This document shows, piece after piece, positions 27,250 through 34,506 of a stretch of DNA of 64,000 bases. The notes under the pieces are model-generated. The model was not told where the DNA came from and made no database searches. It saw only the letters and a list, made by a program, of their open reading frames with translations. Source of the DNA: JACCZX01 sp963824935 (GTDB lineage Bacteria; Pseudomonadota; Gammaproteobacteria; Burkholderiales; Burkholderiaceae_F). The DNA is taken from assembly GCA_963824935.1 (NCBI GenBank), contig CAWGRF010000023.1:290246-354245 (forward strand), given 5' to 3'. Made by a program: the position numbers and the translations under genes. Every line of letters begins with the position of its first letter. Position 1 is the first letter of the stretch.

Positions 27250-28041
27250 ATGGACGCAGATCTGATCGAAGACAGGATAGCGCCGCCGTCGACGCTCGAG
27301 CACAACACCTTGGTCGTGGAAAACCTGCAGAAGCGCTATGGCAGTCGCACGGTCGTAAAGGACGTCTCACTGGCGGTGGCGAGCGGCGAAGTGGTCGGAT
27401 TGCTCGGGCCGAACGGCGCTGGCAAGACCACATGCTTTTACATGGTAGTCGGGCTGGTGCCGCCCGATGGCGGCCACATTGCATTGAACGGCAGTTCGAT
27501 TGCGCATCTGCCAATTCATCGCCGCGCGCGCATGGGACTGTCCTATCTACCGCAGGAAGCATCGGTGTTTCGCAAACTGACGGTTGAGGAAAATGTGCGC
27601 GCCGTGCTGGAACTGCAGGTCGATAGCGACAAGCGGCCGCTACGAAAGGCAGAAATCGCCACGCGCCTCGATGCGTTGTTGGACGACTTACAGATTGCCC
27701 ATCTGCGCACCAATACCGCGCTGTCGCTATCGGGAGGCGAGCGGCGGCGTGTCGAGATAGCGCGGGCGCTTGCCTCCAGGCCGCGCTTCATCTTGCTCGA
27801 CGAACCGTTTGCCGGTATCGATCCGATCGCGGTTCTCGAGATCCAGCGCATCGTGCGGTTCTTGAAAGAGCGCGGCATCGGCGTCCTGATGACCGACCAT
27901 AACGTGCGCGAAACGCTGGGTATCTGCGATCACGCGTACATCATCAATGAAGGCGTCGTCCTGGCCGCCGGCCGGCCCGAAGAGATCGTTGGCAACGAAA
28001 CCGTTCGACGGGTCTATTTAGGCGAACATTTCCGAATGTAG
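27250..28041 (+). CDS. lptB: LPS export ABC transporter ATPase LptB
   Basis: Cytoplasmic ATPase of the LptBFGC complex that extracts LPS from the inner membrane. Walker A GPNGAGKTT (about 55-63), Q-loop YLPQEASVFRKLTVEEN, signature LSGGERRR, Walker B FILLDEPFAGIDP and switch H in TDHNVRETL. The N-terminus is about 20 residues longer than E. coli LptB. LptF and LptG are not in this window. Confidence 0.96.
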   Translation: MDADLIEDRIAPPSTLEHNTLVVENLQKRYGSRTVVKDVSLAVASGEVVGLLGPNGAGKTTCFYMVVGLVPPDGGHIALNGSSIAHLPIHRRARMGLSYLPQEASVFRKLTVEENVRAVLELQVDSDKRPLRKAEIATRLDALLDDLQIAHLRTNTALSLSGGERRRVEIARALASRPRFILLDEPFAGIDPIAVLEIQRIVRFLKERGIGVLMTDHNVRETLGICDHAYIINEGVVLAAGRPEEIVGNETVRRVYLGEHFRM

Positions 28042-28049
28042 ATGCGACC

Positions 28050-28193
28050 ATGTCTCGCATGCTGCGCACGTCCTTTTCGCTGCCCCTGTGCTGCGCGCCG
28101 GCATCCGCCCGCGCGAAACCTGGGTGCCTAAGTAGTCGTTCCGGATGCTTGTGCGATGCGAAGCATCGAGTGCACCCGAAACACGCTTCATGA
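28050..28193 (+). CDS. Possible small ORF overlapping the rpoN start
   Basis: A 47-codon frame fills the lptB-rpoN gap and ends in a TGA that overlaps the rpoN ATG (ATGA). Its first 22 residues look like a weak signal sequence (SRMLRTSFSLPLCCAPASA) and it holds five Cys. No clear ribosome site is seen. GC-rich DNA often leaves chance open frames of this size, so translation is uncertain. Confidence 0.25.
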   Translation: MSRMLRTSFSLPLCCAPASARAKPGCLSSRSGCLCDAKHRVHPKHAS

Positions 28194-29716
28194 AACCGAG
28201 CCTTCAACTACGGCTATCGCAGCATCTGGCGTTAACGCCGCAGTTGCAGCAATCGATCCGATTGCTGCAACTGTCGACACTCGAGCTGAATCAGGAGATT
28301 GAGCAGGCGCTGGCGGATAACCCGCTGCTTGAGCGCGAGGATGACCCGCAGGCGCTCGCAATGCGCGTCAAACCCGATGGCTCGATCGCAGCCGATGTGC
28401 CGACATCGAGGGAGGAACCTGCAGGGCTGGGCGAAGCGCTGAACGGGCGCGACGTGCCTGTCCCTGCCGGGTCGTCTGAGTCGGAGGGGCCCGACGCACC
28501 GCTGGAAGGCAATTCGCTGATCGAATGGCGCGGCAACGGCGATGCCACCGATGACGACGACACCGCTCCGCGTAACTGGGCGGGCACTACGCTATCGCTG
28601 CGCGAACACCTGCGAGCACAGATCGCGTGCACCAAGGCATCCCCGCGCGATCGCGCGCTGGTGGAACTGCTGGTCGACGCGCTGGACGACGACGGCTATC
28701 TGCATCCGACGCTCGACGACGTGCTCACCATGTGCCCCGTGGACGAAGCGGTCGAACCCGAGGAGCTGCTGACGGCGCTGCGTTTGCTACAGAGTCTGGA
28801 CCCCACCGGTGTCGGCGCGCGCGACGCCGCGGAGTGTCTATCGCTGCAATTGCAGGCACTTAGGCGCGCGCAGGCAGACACAGCACTCGAAATACCGGAA
28901 TCCACCCTCGCTCTGGCGGGCCGGATCGTGCACGAACATCTGCAACTGCTGGCGGCGCGCGATTTCGTCAAGTTACGTAAGGCGCTCAATTGCAGTGACG
29001 ATGAACTGCGTGCAGCGCATCGGCTCGTTTGCACGTTGAATCCTCGCCCCGGCACAGCGTTTGCCGATAACCATGCCGACTACGTTGTTCCGGACGTGTT
29101 TGTGCGCAAGATGAAAAATCGCTGGACGGCGGTGCTTAATCCGGACGTTATGCCGCGGTTGCGGGTGAACCAGTCATTCGCCGATGTACTCAAAAAGGAC
29201 AGGACCAGATTAGGCGCAGATCCCGCCGAGCGCGGAAAATGGACCACGCGCGTGCAGGAAGCGCGATGGCTGATACGCAACATCCAGCAGCGCTTCGAGA
29301 CGATACTAAGAGTCGCACAGGCCATCGTGGATCGCCAGCACAACTTCTTTACGCACGGAGCAATCGCGATGCGCCCGTTGGTGTTGCGCGAAATCGCAGA
29401 CACCGTGGAACTGCACGAATCGACGATTTCGCGTGTGACGGCCAACAAATACATGGCAACGCCGTTCGGCATTTTCGAGCTGAAGTATTTCTTCGGCAGC
29501 CACGTAGCTACCGAAGCCGGCGGCGCAGCGTCTTCAACTGCGATCCGCGCACTGATCAAACAACTGATAGGAGCTGAAGACCCGCGAAATCCACTTTCTG
29601 ACAGCAAACTCGCCGAGCTACTGGGCGAACAGGGCATCGTCGTGGCGCGCCGTACGGTCGCAAAGTACCGCGAAGCAATGAGGATCCCGTCAGTGGCACT
29701 GCGCAAATCCTTGTGA
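28190..29716 (+). CDS. rpoN: RNA polymerase sigma-54 factor
   Basis: Sigma-54, 508 residues. Region I is Gln/Leu-rich (LRLSQHLALTPQLQQSIRLL, residues about 6-25) for activator response; region II is acidic. Region III has core-binding and helix-turn-helix segments (LHESTISRVTANKYMATPFG) and the RpoN box ARRTVAKYRE near the end. ATG 28190 begins the conserved MKPSLQLRL; the frame open upstream is not conserved. Its place after lptB and before hpf, ptsN and rapZ is the standard proteobacterial order. Confidence 0.98.
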   Translation: MKPSLQLRLSQHLALTPQLQQSIRLLQLSTLELNQEIEQALADNPLLEREDDPQALAMRVKPDGSIAADVPTSREEPAGLGEALNGRDVPVPAGSSESEGPDAPLEGNSLIEWRGNGDATDDDDTAPRNWAGTTLSLREHLRAQIACTKASPRDRALVELLVDALDDDGYLHPTLDDVLTMCPVDEAVEPEELLTALRLLQSLDPTGVGARDAAECLSLQLQALRRAQADTALEIPESTLALAGRIVHEHLQLLAARDFVKLRKALNCSDDELRAAHRLVCTLNPRPGTAFADNHADYVVPDVFVRKMKNRWTAVLNPDVMPRLRVNQSFADVLKKDRTRLGADPAERGKWTTRVQEARWLIRNIQQRFETILRVAQAIVDRQHNFFTHGAIAMRPLVLREIADTVELHESTISRVTANKYMATPFGIFELKYFFGSHVATEAGGAASSTAIRALIKQLIGAEDPRNPLSDSKLAELLGEQGIVVARRTVAKYREAMRIPSVALRKSL

Positions 29717-29742
29717 TGTGACTAAGATTTGAAAGGGATTGC

Positions 29743-30066
29743 ATGAACCTTACGATCCACGGCAACCACATTGGCGTTTCACCGGCGCTGCGCGACCACA
29801 TCGCCGGCAAGCTCGCCAGAATAGAGCGCCATTTTGATCAGGTCATCGACGCCAGTGTGCAACTGACCGTCGAAAAGGTGCGGCAGCGCGCCGAGATTAC
29901 GCTCCGAGTGCGCGGCAACAACATCCACGTGGAAGCCGTCGAAGACGACATGTACGCCGCTATCGACACCCTGGTCGACAAGCTCGACCGGCAAGTGATC
30001 CGGCACAAGGATCGCGTTAAGAATCACCAGGGCGACTCACTGAAACAGCAGGCTAGCCAGCAGTAG
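29743..30066 (+). CDS. hpf: Short ribosome hibernation-promoting factor
   Basis: Ribosome-associated protein (YfiA/HPF family), 107 residues, that helps inactivate 70S ribosomes in stationary phase. Typical beta-alpha-beta fold: LTIHGNHIGVSPALRDHIAGKL at the start, AEITLRVRGNNIHVEAVEDDMYAAID, then a basic helix RQVIRHKDRVKNH. It has no long C-terminal dimerisation domain, so it is the short form. GAAAGGGATTG precedes the ATG. It is located between rpoN and ptsN as usual. Confidence 0.95.
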   Translation: MNLTIHGNHIGVSPALRDHIAGKLARIERHFDQVIDASVQLTVEKVRQRAEITLRVRGNNIHVEAVEDDMYAAIDTLVDKLDRQVIRHKDRVKNHQGDSLKQQASQQ

Positions 30067-30127
30067 TCCGGCACGTTTCTTGTTTCTTTAATGTACGTGA
30101 CACGCACGGCCGAAATCCTAGAGGTGT

Positions 30128-30286
30128 ATGATCCGCGCCTTCGTTTTTCCGGGCAGCGTTCTGCAAGTCCGCACTCACGCCGCTAGAAAAAGCAAGCTGA
30201 TCTCGTTCCTTCCCCTGGGATTGTCCCCCTATGGAACGCCTACGCTAGCCGATGCCCTCAGTGCGGCAGCCCATACTCCACGATGA
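30128..30286 (+). CDS. Possible small ORF overlapping the ptsN start
   Basis: The 216-bp hpf-ptsN gap contains an open frame of 52 codons, from ATG 30128 to a TGA that overlaps the ptsN ATG (ATGA at 30283-30286). GAGG lies three bases before the ATG, closer than ideal. The peptide is basic, with a hydrophobic middle (KLISFLPLGLSPYG). I recognise no family; it may be a translated leader that couples to ptsN or a chance frame. Confidence 0.3.
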   Translation: MIRAFVFPGSVLQVRTHAARKSKLISFLPLGLSPYGTPTLADALSAAAHTPR

Positions 30287-30753
30287 ATCTCATTTCGCAT
30301 ATCTTGCCCGCTTCAAATGTATTGATTGACCTGTCCGCTTCGAGCAAGAAGCGGGCTTTTGAGCAGGCCGGGTTGCTGTTCGAAAACAATCAGGGCATCG
30401 CGCACTCGAAGGTATTCGACAGCCTGTTTGCGCGTGAGCGACTTGGCTCGACTGGGCTAGGTCAAGGCGTTGCAATCCCGCACGGCCGCATCAAAGGGCT
30501 AAAGGAGGCGGTCGCGGCGTTCGTTAGGGTGGCAGAGCCGATCCAGTTTGATGCGCCCGACGGTCAACCCGTCGCATTGATGATTTTTCTGCTGGTGCCG
30601 GAACAAGCGTCCCAGCAGCATCTGGACATCTTGTCCGAGCTGACGCAGATGCTGTCGGACAAGCCGTTTCGCGAAGGGCTGCTAGCCGCGACCGATGCGC
30701 ACGCGGTGCACGTTGCACTGACGACTTGGGAACCGATCCGCCCCGCCGCCTGA
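30283..30753 (+). CDS. ptsN: Nitrogen-PTS EIIA protein
   Basis: EIIA-Ntr, 156 residues, the terminal phosphoacceptor of the nitrogen phosphotransferase relay that regulates potassium transport and sensor kinases. The active-site His is in GQGVAIPHGR (about H68). SLFARERLGSTG and DILSELTQML fit the PTS EIIA type 2 fold. It is followed by hprK 41 bp downstream and precedes rapZ. HPr and EI-Ntr genes are not in the window. Confidence 0.95.
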   Translation: MNLISHILPASNVLIDLSASSKKRAFEQAGLLFENNQGIAHSKVFDSLFARERLGSTGLGQGVAIPHGRIKGLKEAVAAFVRVAEPIQFDAPDGQPVALMIFLLVPEQASQQHLDILSELTQMLSDKPFREGLLAATDAHAVHVALTTWEPIRPAA

Positions 30754-30794
30754 CGCGTCTGGCAACGCCGTATTCACCGGCGTAGCCTCGCGCC

Positions 30795-31730
30795 ATGCCG
30801 ACTTTTCAGTCGCTGTTCGAAGACAATCGCGAGGCGCTGAAGCTTGAATGGCTTGCCGGCCGTTCCGCGGCCGACAAACCACTGCTGACGCCGGCGACGG
30901 CGAGTCTGGCCAGCCCCGACCTGGTCGGATTTCTGAATCCGATCCATCCCAGTCGCCTGCACGTGCTGGGCCACGCCGAAGTGCGTTTCTACAGCGAAAT
31001 GGACCCGGCGCGTTGGCAGCACTACGCGCGTGAACTCAAGGTCGGCGGCCCTATCGGTTTGATTGTCGCTGAGGATTTGACACCGCCGGGCGAGCTGCAC
31101 AGCACCGCCGAGAGCGCCGGTCTGCCGATGTTGCGATCGCCTCTGCCGGCCGCCACGGTCATTGAAGTGCTGCGCATTTACTTTTCGAAATTGCTGGCGC
31201 GGCATTGCACGATGCACGGAGTGTTCATGGACGTGCTCGGCATGGGGGTGCTGATTGCCGGCGAATCCAGTGTAGGCAAGAGCGAGCTCGGGCTGGAGCT
31301 GATCAGTCGTGGGCACGGTCTGGTGGCCGACGACGTCGTGGATTTTTCGCTGGCTGGACCCGACACGATCGAAGGCCGCTGCCCGCCCCTGCTCGCCAAT
31401 CTGCTCGAAGTGCGCGGTCTCGGCCTGCTCGACATCAAGGCGATCTTTGGCGAAACCGCGGTGCGGCGGAAAATGAAGTTGCGATTGATCGTCGAATTGC
31501 GCCACTACGGCGGGGCTGATACGTTCGAGCGGCTGCCGCTCGAAAGTCAGTCTGAAGACATACTTGGATTGCCGATACGCAAGGTGCTGATTCCGGTCGC
31601 TTCCGGGCGCAATCTGGCGGTATTGACCGAAGCCGCCGTCCGCAACACCATCTTGCAGTTGCGCGGCATCGACACGATGCGCGACTTTCTGCAGCGGCAG
31701 CAGCAGCAAATCAGCGACGAAAGGCAATAG
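30795..31730 (+). CDS. hprK: HPr kinase/phosphorylase
   Basis: Bifunctional kinase/phosphorylase of HPr Ser46, 311 residues. The P-loop is GESSVGKSE (about residues 154-162), followed by LVADDVVDF. The signature LEVRGLGLLDI and the C-terminal LPIRKVLIPVASGRN are typical. In betaproteobacteria it stands with ptsN and rapZ and is thought to link the nitrogen-PTS to metabolism. A strong terminator follows 50 bp after its stop. Confidence 0.95.
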   Translation: MPTFQSLFEDNREALKLEWLAGRSAADKPLLTPATASLASPDLVGFLNPIHPSRLHVLGHAEVRFYSEMDPARWQHYARELKVGGPIGLIVAEDLTPPGELHSTAESAGLPMLRSPLPAATVIEVLRIYFSKLLARHCTMHGVFMDVLGMGVLIAGESSVGKSELGLELISRGHGLVADDVVDFSLAGPDTIEGRCPPLLANLLEVRGLGLLDIKAIFGETAVRRKMKLRLIVELRHYGGADTFERLPLESQSEDILGLPIRKVLIPVASGRNLAVLTEAAVRNTILQLRGIDTMRDFLQRQQQQISDERQ

Positions 31731-31780
31731 AGGCGAAGGAGTCGACACCCGCCGCAGTCCACGTTTCAATTTAAGGGGCC

Positions 31781-31808
31781 AAAAGTGGGGCGCGCGAGCG
31801 CCCCTTTT
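31781..31808. terminator. Rho-independent terminator between hprK and rapZ
   Basis: GGGGCGC (31787-31793) pairs with GCGCCCC (31798-31804) around a GCGA tetraloop. AAAA lies before the stem and TTTT after it, so it can act on both strands. It should end the hprK transcript and isolate or attenuate rapZ. Confidence 0.8.
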
Positions 31809-31881
31809 GTTGCGCGGCTACGTCGGGACCGCATGCAACAATCACCGTCTGATTGTCAAACGAGCGTCTAACGTCGATCAG

Positions 31882-32778
31882 ATGCGCATCGTTCTCGTCA
31901 CCGGATTGTCGGGCTCGGGAAAATCGGTGGCGATCCGGCTGCTGGAAGACGCCGGCTATTACTGCGTCGACAATCTGCCACCGCAATTTCTGCTCGATGT
32001 CTGTTCTTATCTGAACAGCACGGGCCATCACGACGTCGCGGTCTCGGTGGATGCGCGCAGCGAAGCCACGCTGGCCGATGTCCCGCTGATGATTGCGACG
32101 TTGCGCGGATTCGGCCACGACGTTCGCGTGCTGTTTCTGACCGCATCGGACGCTGCGCTGGTCCAACGGTTTTCGGAAACGCGCCGGCGCCATCCGATGG
32201 CATTGCGGCAAGTCGAACGCGGAGGTGCCAGCACAGTTACCGAAGCGATCTCCCTCGAGCGCGCGCTGCTCGGTCCGCTCGCGGAGATCGGGCATTCGAT
32301 CGACACCAGCGGGTTGCATCCGAATCAGTTGCGCCACTGGGTGCGCCAGTTCGTCGACTCGCCGCACGCCAATCTGACCTTGTCGTTCGAGTCGTTCGCG
32401 TTCAAGGACGGCATTCCGGTGGCGGCCGATCTGGTATTCGACGTACGAAACTTGCCCAATCCGCACTACGACCTTCAATTGCGGTCGCTGACTGGTCGCG
32501 ATGATGCAGTCGTCACGTTCCTGCTGGCGGCGCCACAGGTGCAGGAAATGATCAACGACATCGCAGCGTTCATCGAAAAATGGCTGCCGAGTTACGTAGC
32601 GGAGAACCGGCACTACGTCACGGTGGCGATCGGCTGCACCGGCGGCCGGCACCGCTCGGTGTTCGTAGTCGAAGAGCTGGCGCGCCGCTTCATGCGTCGC
32701 GAATCGGTGCTGGTTCGTCATCGCGGCATCGAGCCGCTGAAGCCCTCGGACCACGGGTATTCCGAGCATGTCGGCTGA
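31882..32778 (+). CDS. rapZ: RNase adapter protein RapZ
   Basis: Nucleotide-binding adapter, 298 residues. It has Walker A GLSGSGKS (about residues 8-15), DAGYYCVDNLPP, and a C-terminal domain with FDVRNLPNPHYD and the GCTGGRHRSVF loop. In E. coli it guides RNase E to the sRNA GlmZ; the same activity is assumed, not shown, here. ATG 31882 matches the conserved MRIVLVTG start, and the frame upstream runs through the terminator. It overlaps the next gene by 11 bp. Confidence 0.95.
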   Translation: MRIVLVTGLSGSGKSVAIRLLEDAGYYCVDNLPPQFLLDVCSYLNSTGHHDVAVSVDARSEATLADVPLMIATLRGFGHDVRVLFLTASDAALVQRFSETRRRHPMALRQVERGGASTVTEAISLERALLGPLAEIGHSIDTSGLHPNQLRHWVRQFVDSPHANLTLSFESFAFKDGIPVAADLVFDVRNLPNPHYDLQLRSLTGRDDAVVTFLLAAPQVQEMINDIAAFIEKWLPSYVAENRHYVTVAIGCTGGRHRSVFVVEELARRFMRRESVLVRHRGIEPLKPSDHGYSEHVG

Positions 32779-33433
32779 AACGTTAGCGCGCGTGGCCCTG
32801 TTCCCGCTGTCTACCGTGTTGTTCCCGCAGGGCGTACTGCCGCTGCGCGTGTTTGAAGCGCGCTACATGGACATGGTGCGCGATTGCATGCGCGATGGCA
32901 CCTCGTTCGGGGTTTGCCTGGTTAGCGATACCAGGGGTGCGAGCGCGGGAGCAGCGCCGGCGACTGTCGACGTCGGGTGCCTCGCTCGCATTACTGCTTG
33001 GGACATGCAGCAGTTGGGGCTGCTGCAGATTCGTACCGTCGGCGGCGATCGCTTTCGTTTAGTCGCCAGTGAATCGCAGCCGAACGGTCTGCTGGTGGGC
33101 GAGATCGATTTGATCGAAGCCGACGACGATAAGCCGGTGCCCGCCCAGCATCGGCCATGTGTCGACTTGCTGACACGCATCATCGATGACATGAGCGCTC
33201 AATTGGCAGAGAGGCGACGCACCGGTGAAATGGTTGACGGCAATGAAGTGCTGGCACAGCTACCGTTCGAGGAGCCCTATCGAATGGAGTCGTCGGCGTG
33301 GGTTTCGAACCGCCTGTGCGAAGTGCTGCCGGTACCGCTGAAAGCAAAGCAGAAACTGATGGAACTGACCGACGCCGCGACGCGCCTCGAAATCGTTCAC
33401 ACGTACCTAAAACAACACTCCGTGCTGAGATGA
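32768..33433 (+). CDS. Lon N-terminal-domain (LON substrate-binding) protein
   Basis: Stand-alone LON substrate-binding domain of 221 residues, without ATPase or protease parts. The N-terminus LFPLSTVLFPQGVLPLRVFEARYMDMV is the family hallmark (residues about 11-37). CLVSD, the glycine-rich RITAWD and a C-terminal helical part (LTDAATRLEIVHTYL) follow. Its start overlaps rapZ by 11 bp, and its last 37 bp overlap the end of mutY on the other strand. Function of such short LON proteins is unknown; peptide or protein binding is likely. Confidence 0.88.
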   Translation: MSAETLARVALFPLSTVLFPQGVLPLRVFEARYMDMVRDCMRDGTSFGVCLVSDTRGASAGAAPATVDVGCLARITAWDMQQLGLLQIRTVGGDRFRLVASESQPNGLLVGEIDLIEADDDKPVPAQHRPCVDLLTRIIDDMSAQLAERRRTGEMVDGNEVLAQLPFEEPYRMESSAWVSNRLCEVLPVPLKAKQKLMELTDAATRLEIVHTYLKQHSVLR

Positions 33434-34506
33434 GCGACGATTACACGAGCGCAGGCGTGTGCGAGGTGCAGCAGCAGTCGGCGTATCGGTGCAGGCAGCG
33501 GCGCACTTTCGAGCTCTTCCGCTGAAACAGCGCGCAACGTTTCGTTCGCGACCCCGCCGGTGCCGGTCACTTGCACGCGAACCGGCTGCATGACGTACGT
33601 GTAGTGCGTGAACTCGTGCCGGATGTCGCCCAGCGCTTCGTGCACGGTGACATGTAAACCGTAGCGCGCGTTGATCGCCGCAACGATCGACTCGTGGGTC
33701 GCGTCCCGCTCCAATTCCGGCAGGCTCAAAAGGCCGCCCCAGATTCCGACAGGGGCCCGCGGTTCGAGCAGCACCGCACCGTTTGCATCCTCGATGACCA
33801 GCACCGACGCATATCGGATCCGCCGTTGCTTCGGCGGACGCGGCGTCGGCAGGGTATCGATCATCTGCTCACGCAGCGCGACACAGGTGTCACCAATCGG
33901 GCAGACGGCACAACCGGGACGAATCCGCGTGCAAACTGTGGCGCCCAGGTCCATCAAGCCCTGCGTGTAGGCCTCGATGTGGCCGTCGGGCAACAGGCTT
34001 TCGGCGCGCTGCCATAGCACGCGCTGAACGCTTGGACTCCCCGGATAGCCTTCGATGCCGAAGTGTCGCGCCAGCACGCGCTTGACGTTGCCATCCAGAA
34101 TCGCCGCGCGCTCGCCGAAGGCAAGCGCTGCGATCGCGGCGGCGGTCGAGCGTCCGATGCCCGGCAACTGCGCAAGAGCATCGACACTGCGCGGAAATTC
34201 ACCACCGTAGACGTCGACGATCTGTCGCGCACAGCGGTGCAGATTGCGCGCTCGCGAGTAGTAGCCAAGGCCCGCCCAGTGCGCCATCACCGATTCGATC
34301 GACGCGGCCGCCAGTGCGCGAACATCGGCGAAGTGCGCCACAAACCGTTCGAAGTACGGAATGACGGTTGCGACCTGCGTCTGCTGCAGCATGATTTCCG
34401 ACAGCCAGATGCGGTAGGGATCGCGCGTGCGCTGCCACGGCAGATCGTGGCGGCCATGCGCCATTTGCCACGCGATGACGCGATCGGAAAACGTGTTACG
34501 CCGCAA
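33397..34506 (-). CDS. mutY: A/G-specific adenine glycosylase
   Basis: Base-excision glycosylase that removes A opposite 8-oxoG. The catalytic Glu is in LSEIMLQQTQV; HhH motif QLPGIGRSTAAAI and catalytic Asp in LDGNVKRVLARH follow. The iron-sulfur loop is C-x6-C-x2-C-x5-C (CTRIRPGCAVCPIGDTC), and the C-terminal third is the NUDIX-like 8-oxoG domain. No ATG or GTG precedes the conserved FSDRVIAWQ; the nearest usable codon is TTG 34506, overlapping the GTPase stop by 11 bp, with another TTG at 34551. Confidence 0.9.
   Translation of the reverse strand: MRRNTFSDRVIAWQMAHGRHDLPWQRTRDPYRIWLSEIMLQQTQVATVIPYFERFVAHFADVRALAAASIESVMAHWAGLGYYSRARNLHRCARQIVDVYGGEFPRSVDALAQLPGIGRSTAAAIAALAFGERAAILDGNVKRVLARHFGIEGYPGSPSVQRVLWQRAESLLPDGHIEAYTQGLMDLGATVCTRIRPGCAVCPIGDTCVALREQMIDTLPTPRPPKQRRIRYASVLVIEDANGAVLLEPRAPVGIWGGLLSLPELERDATHESIVAAINARYGLHVTVHEALGDIRHEFTHYTYVMQPVRVQVTGTGGVANETLRAVSAEELESAPLPAPIRRLLLHLAHACARVIVAHLSTECCFRYV

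Noticed and set aside
30097..30132. Promoter GTGACA...TATGAT before ptsN
   Set aside because: The spacer is 24 bases, too long for a sigma-70 promoter.
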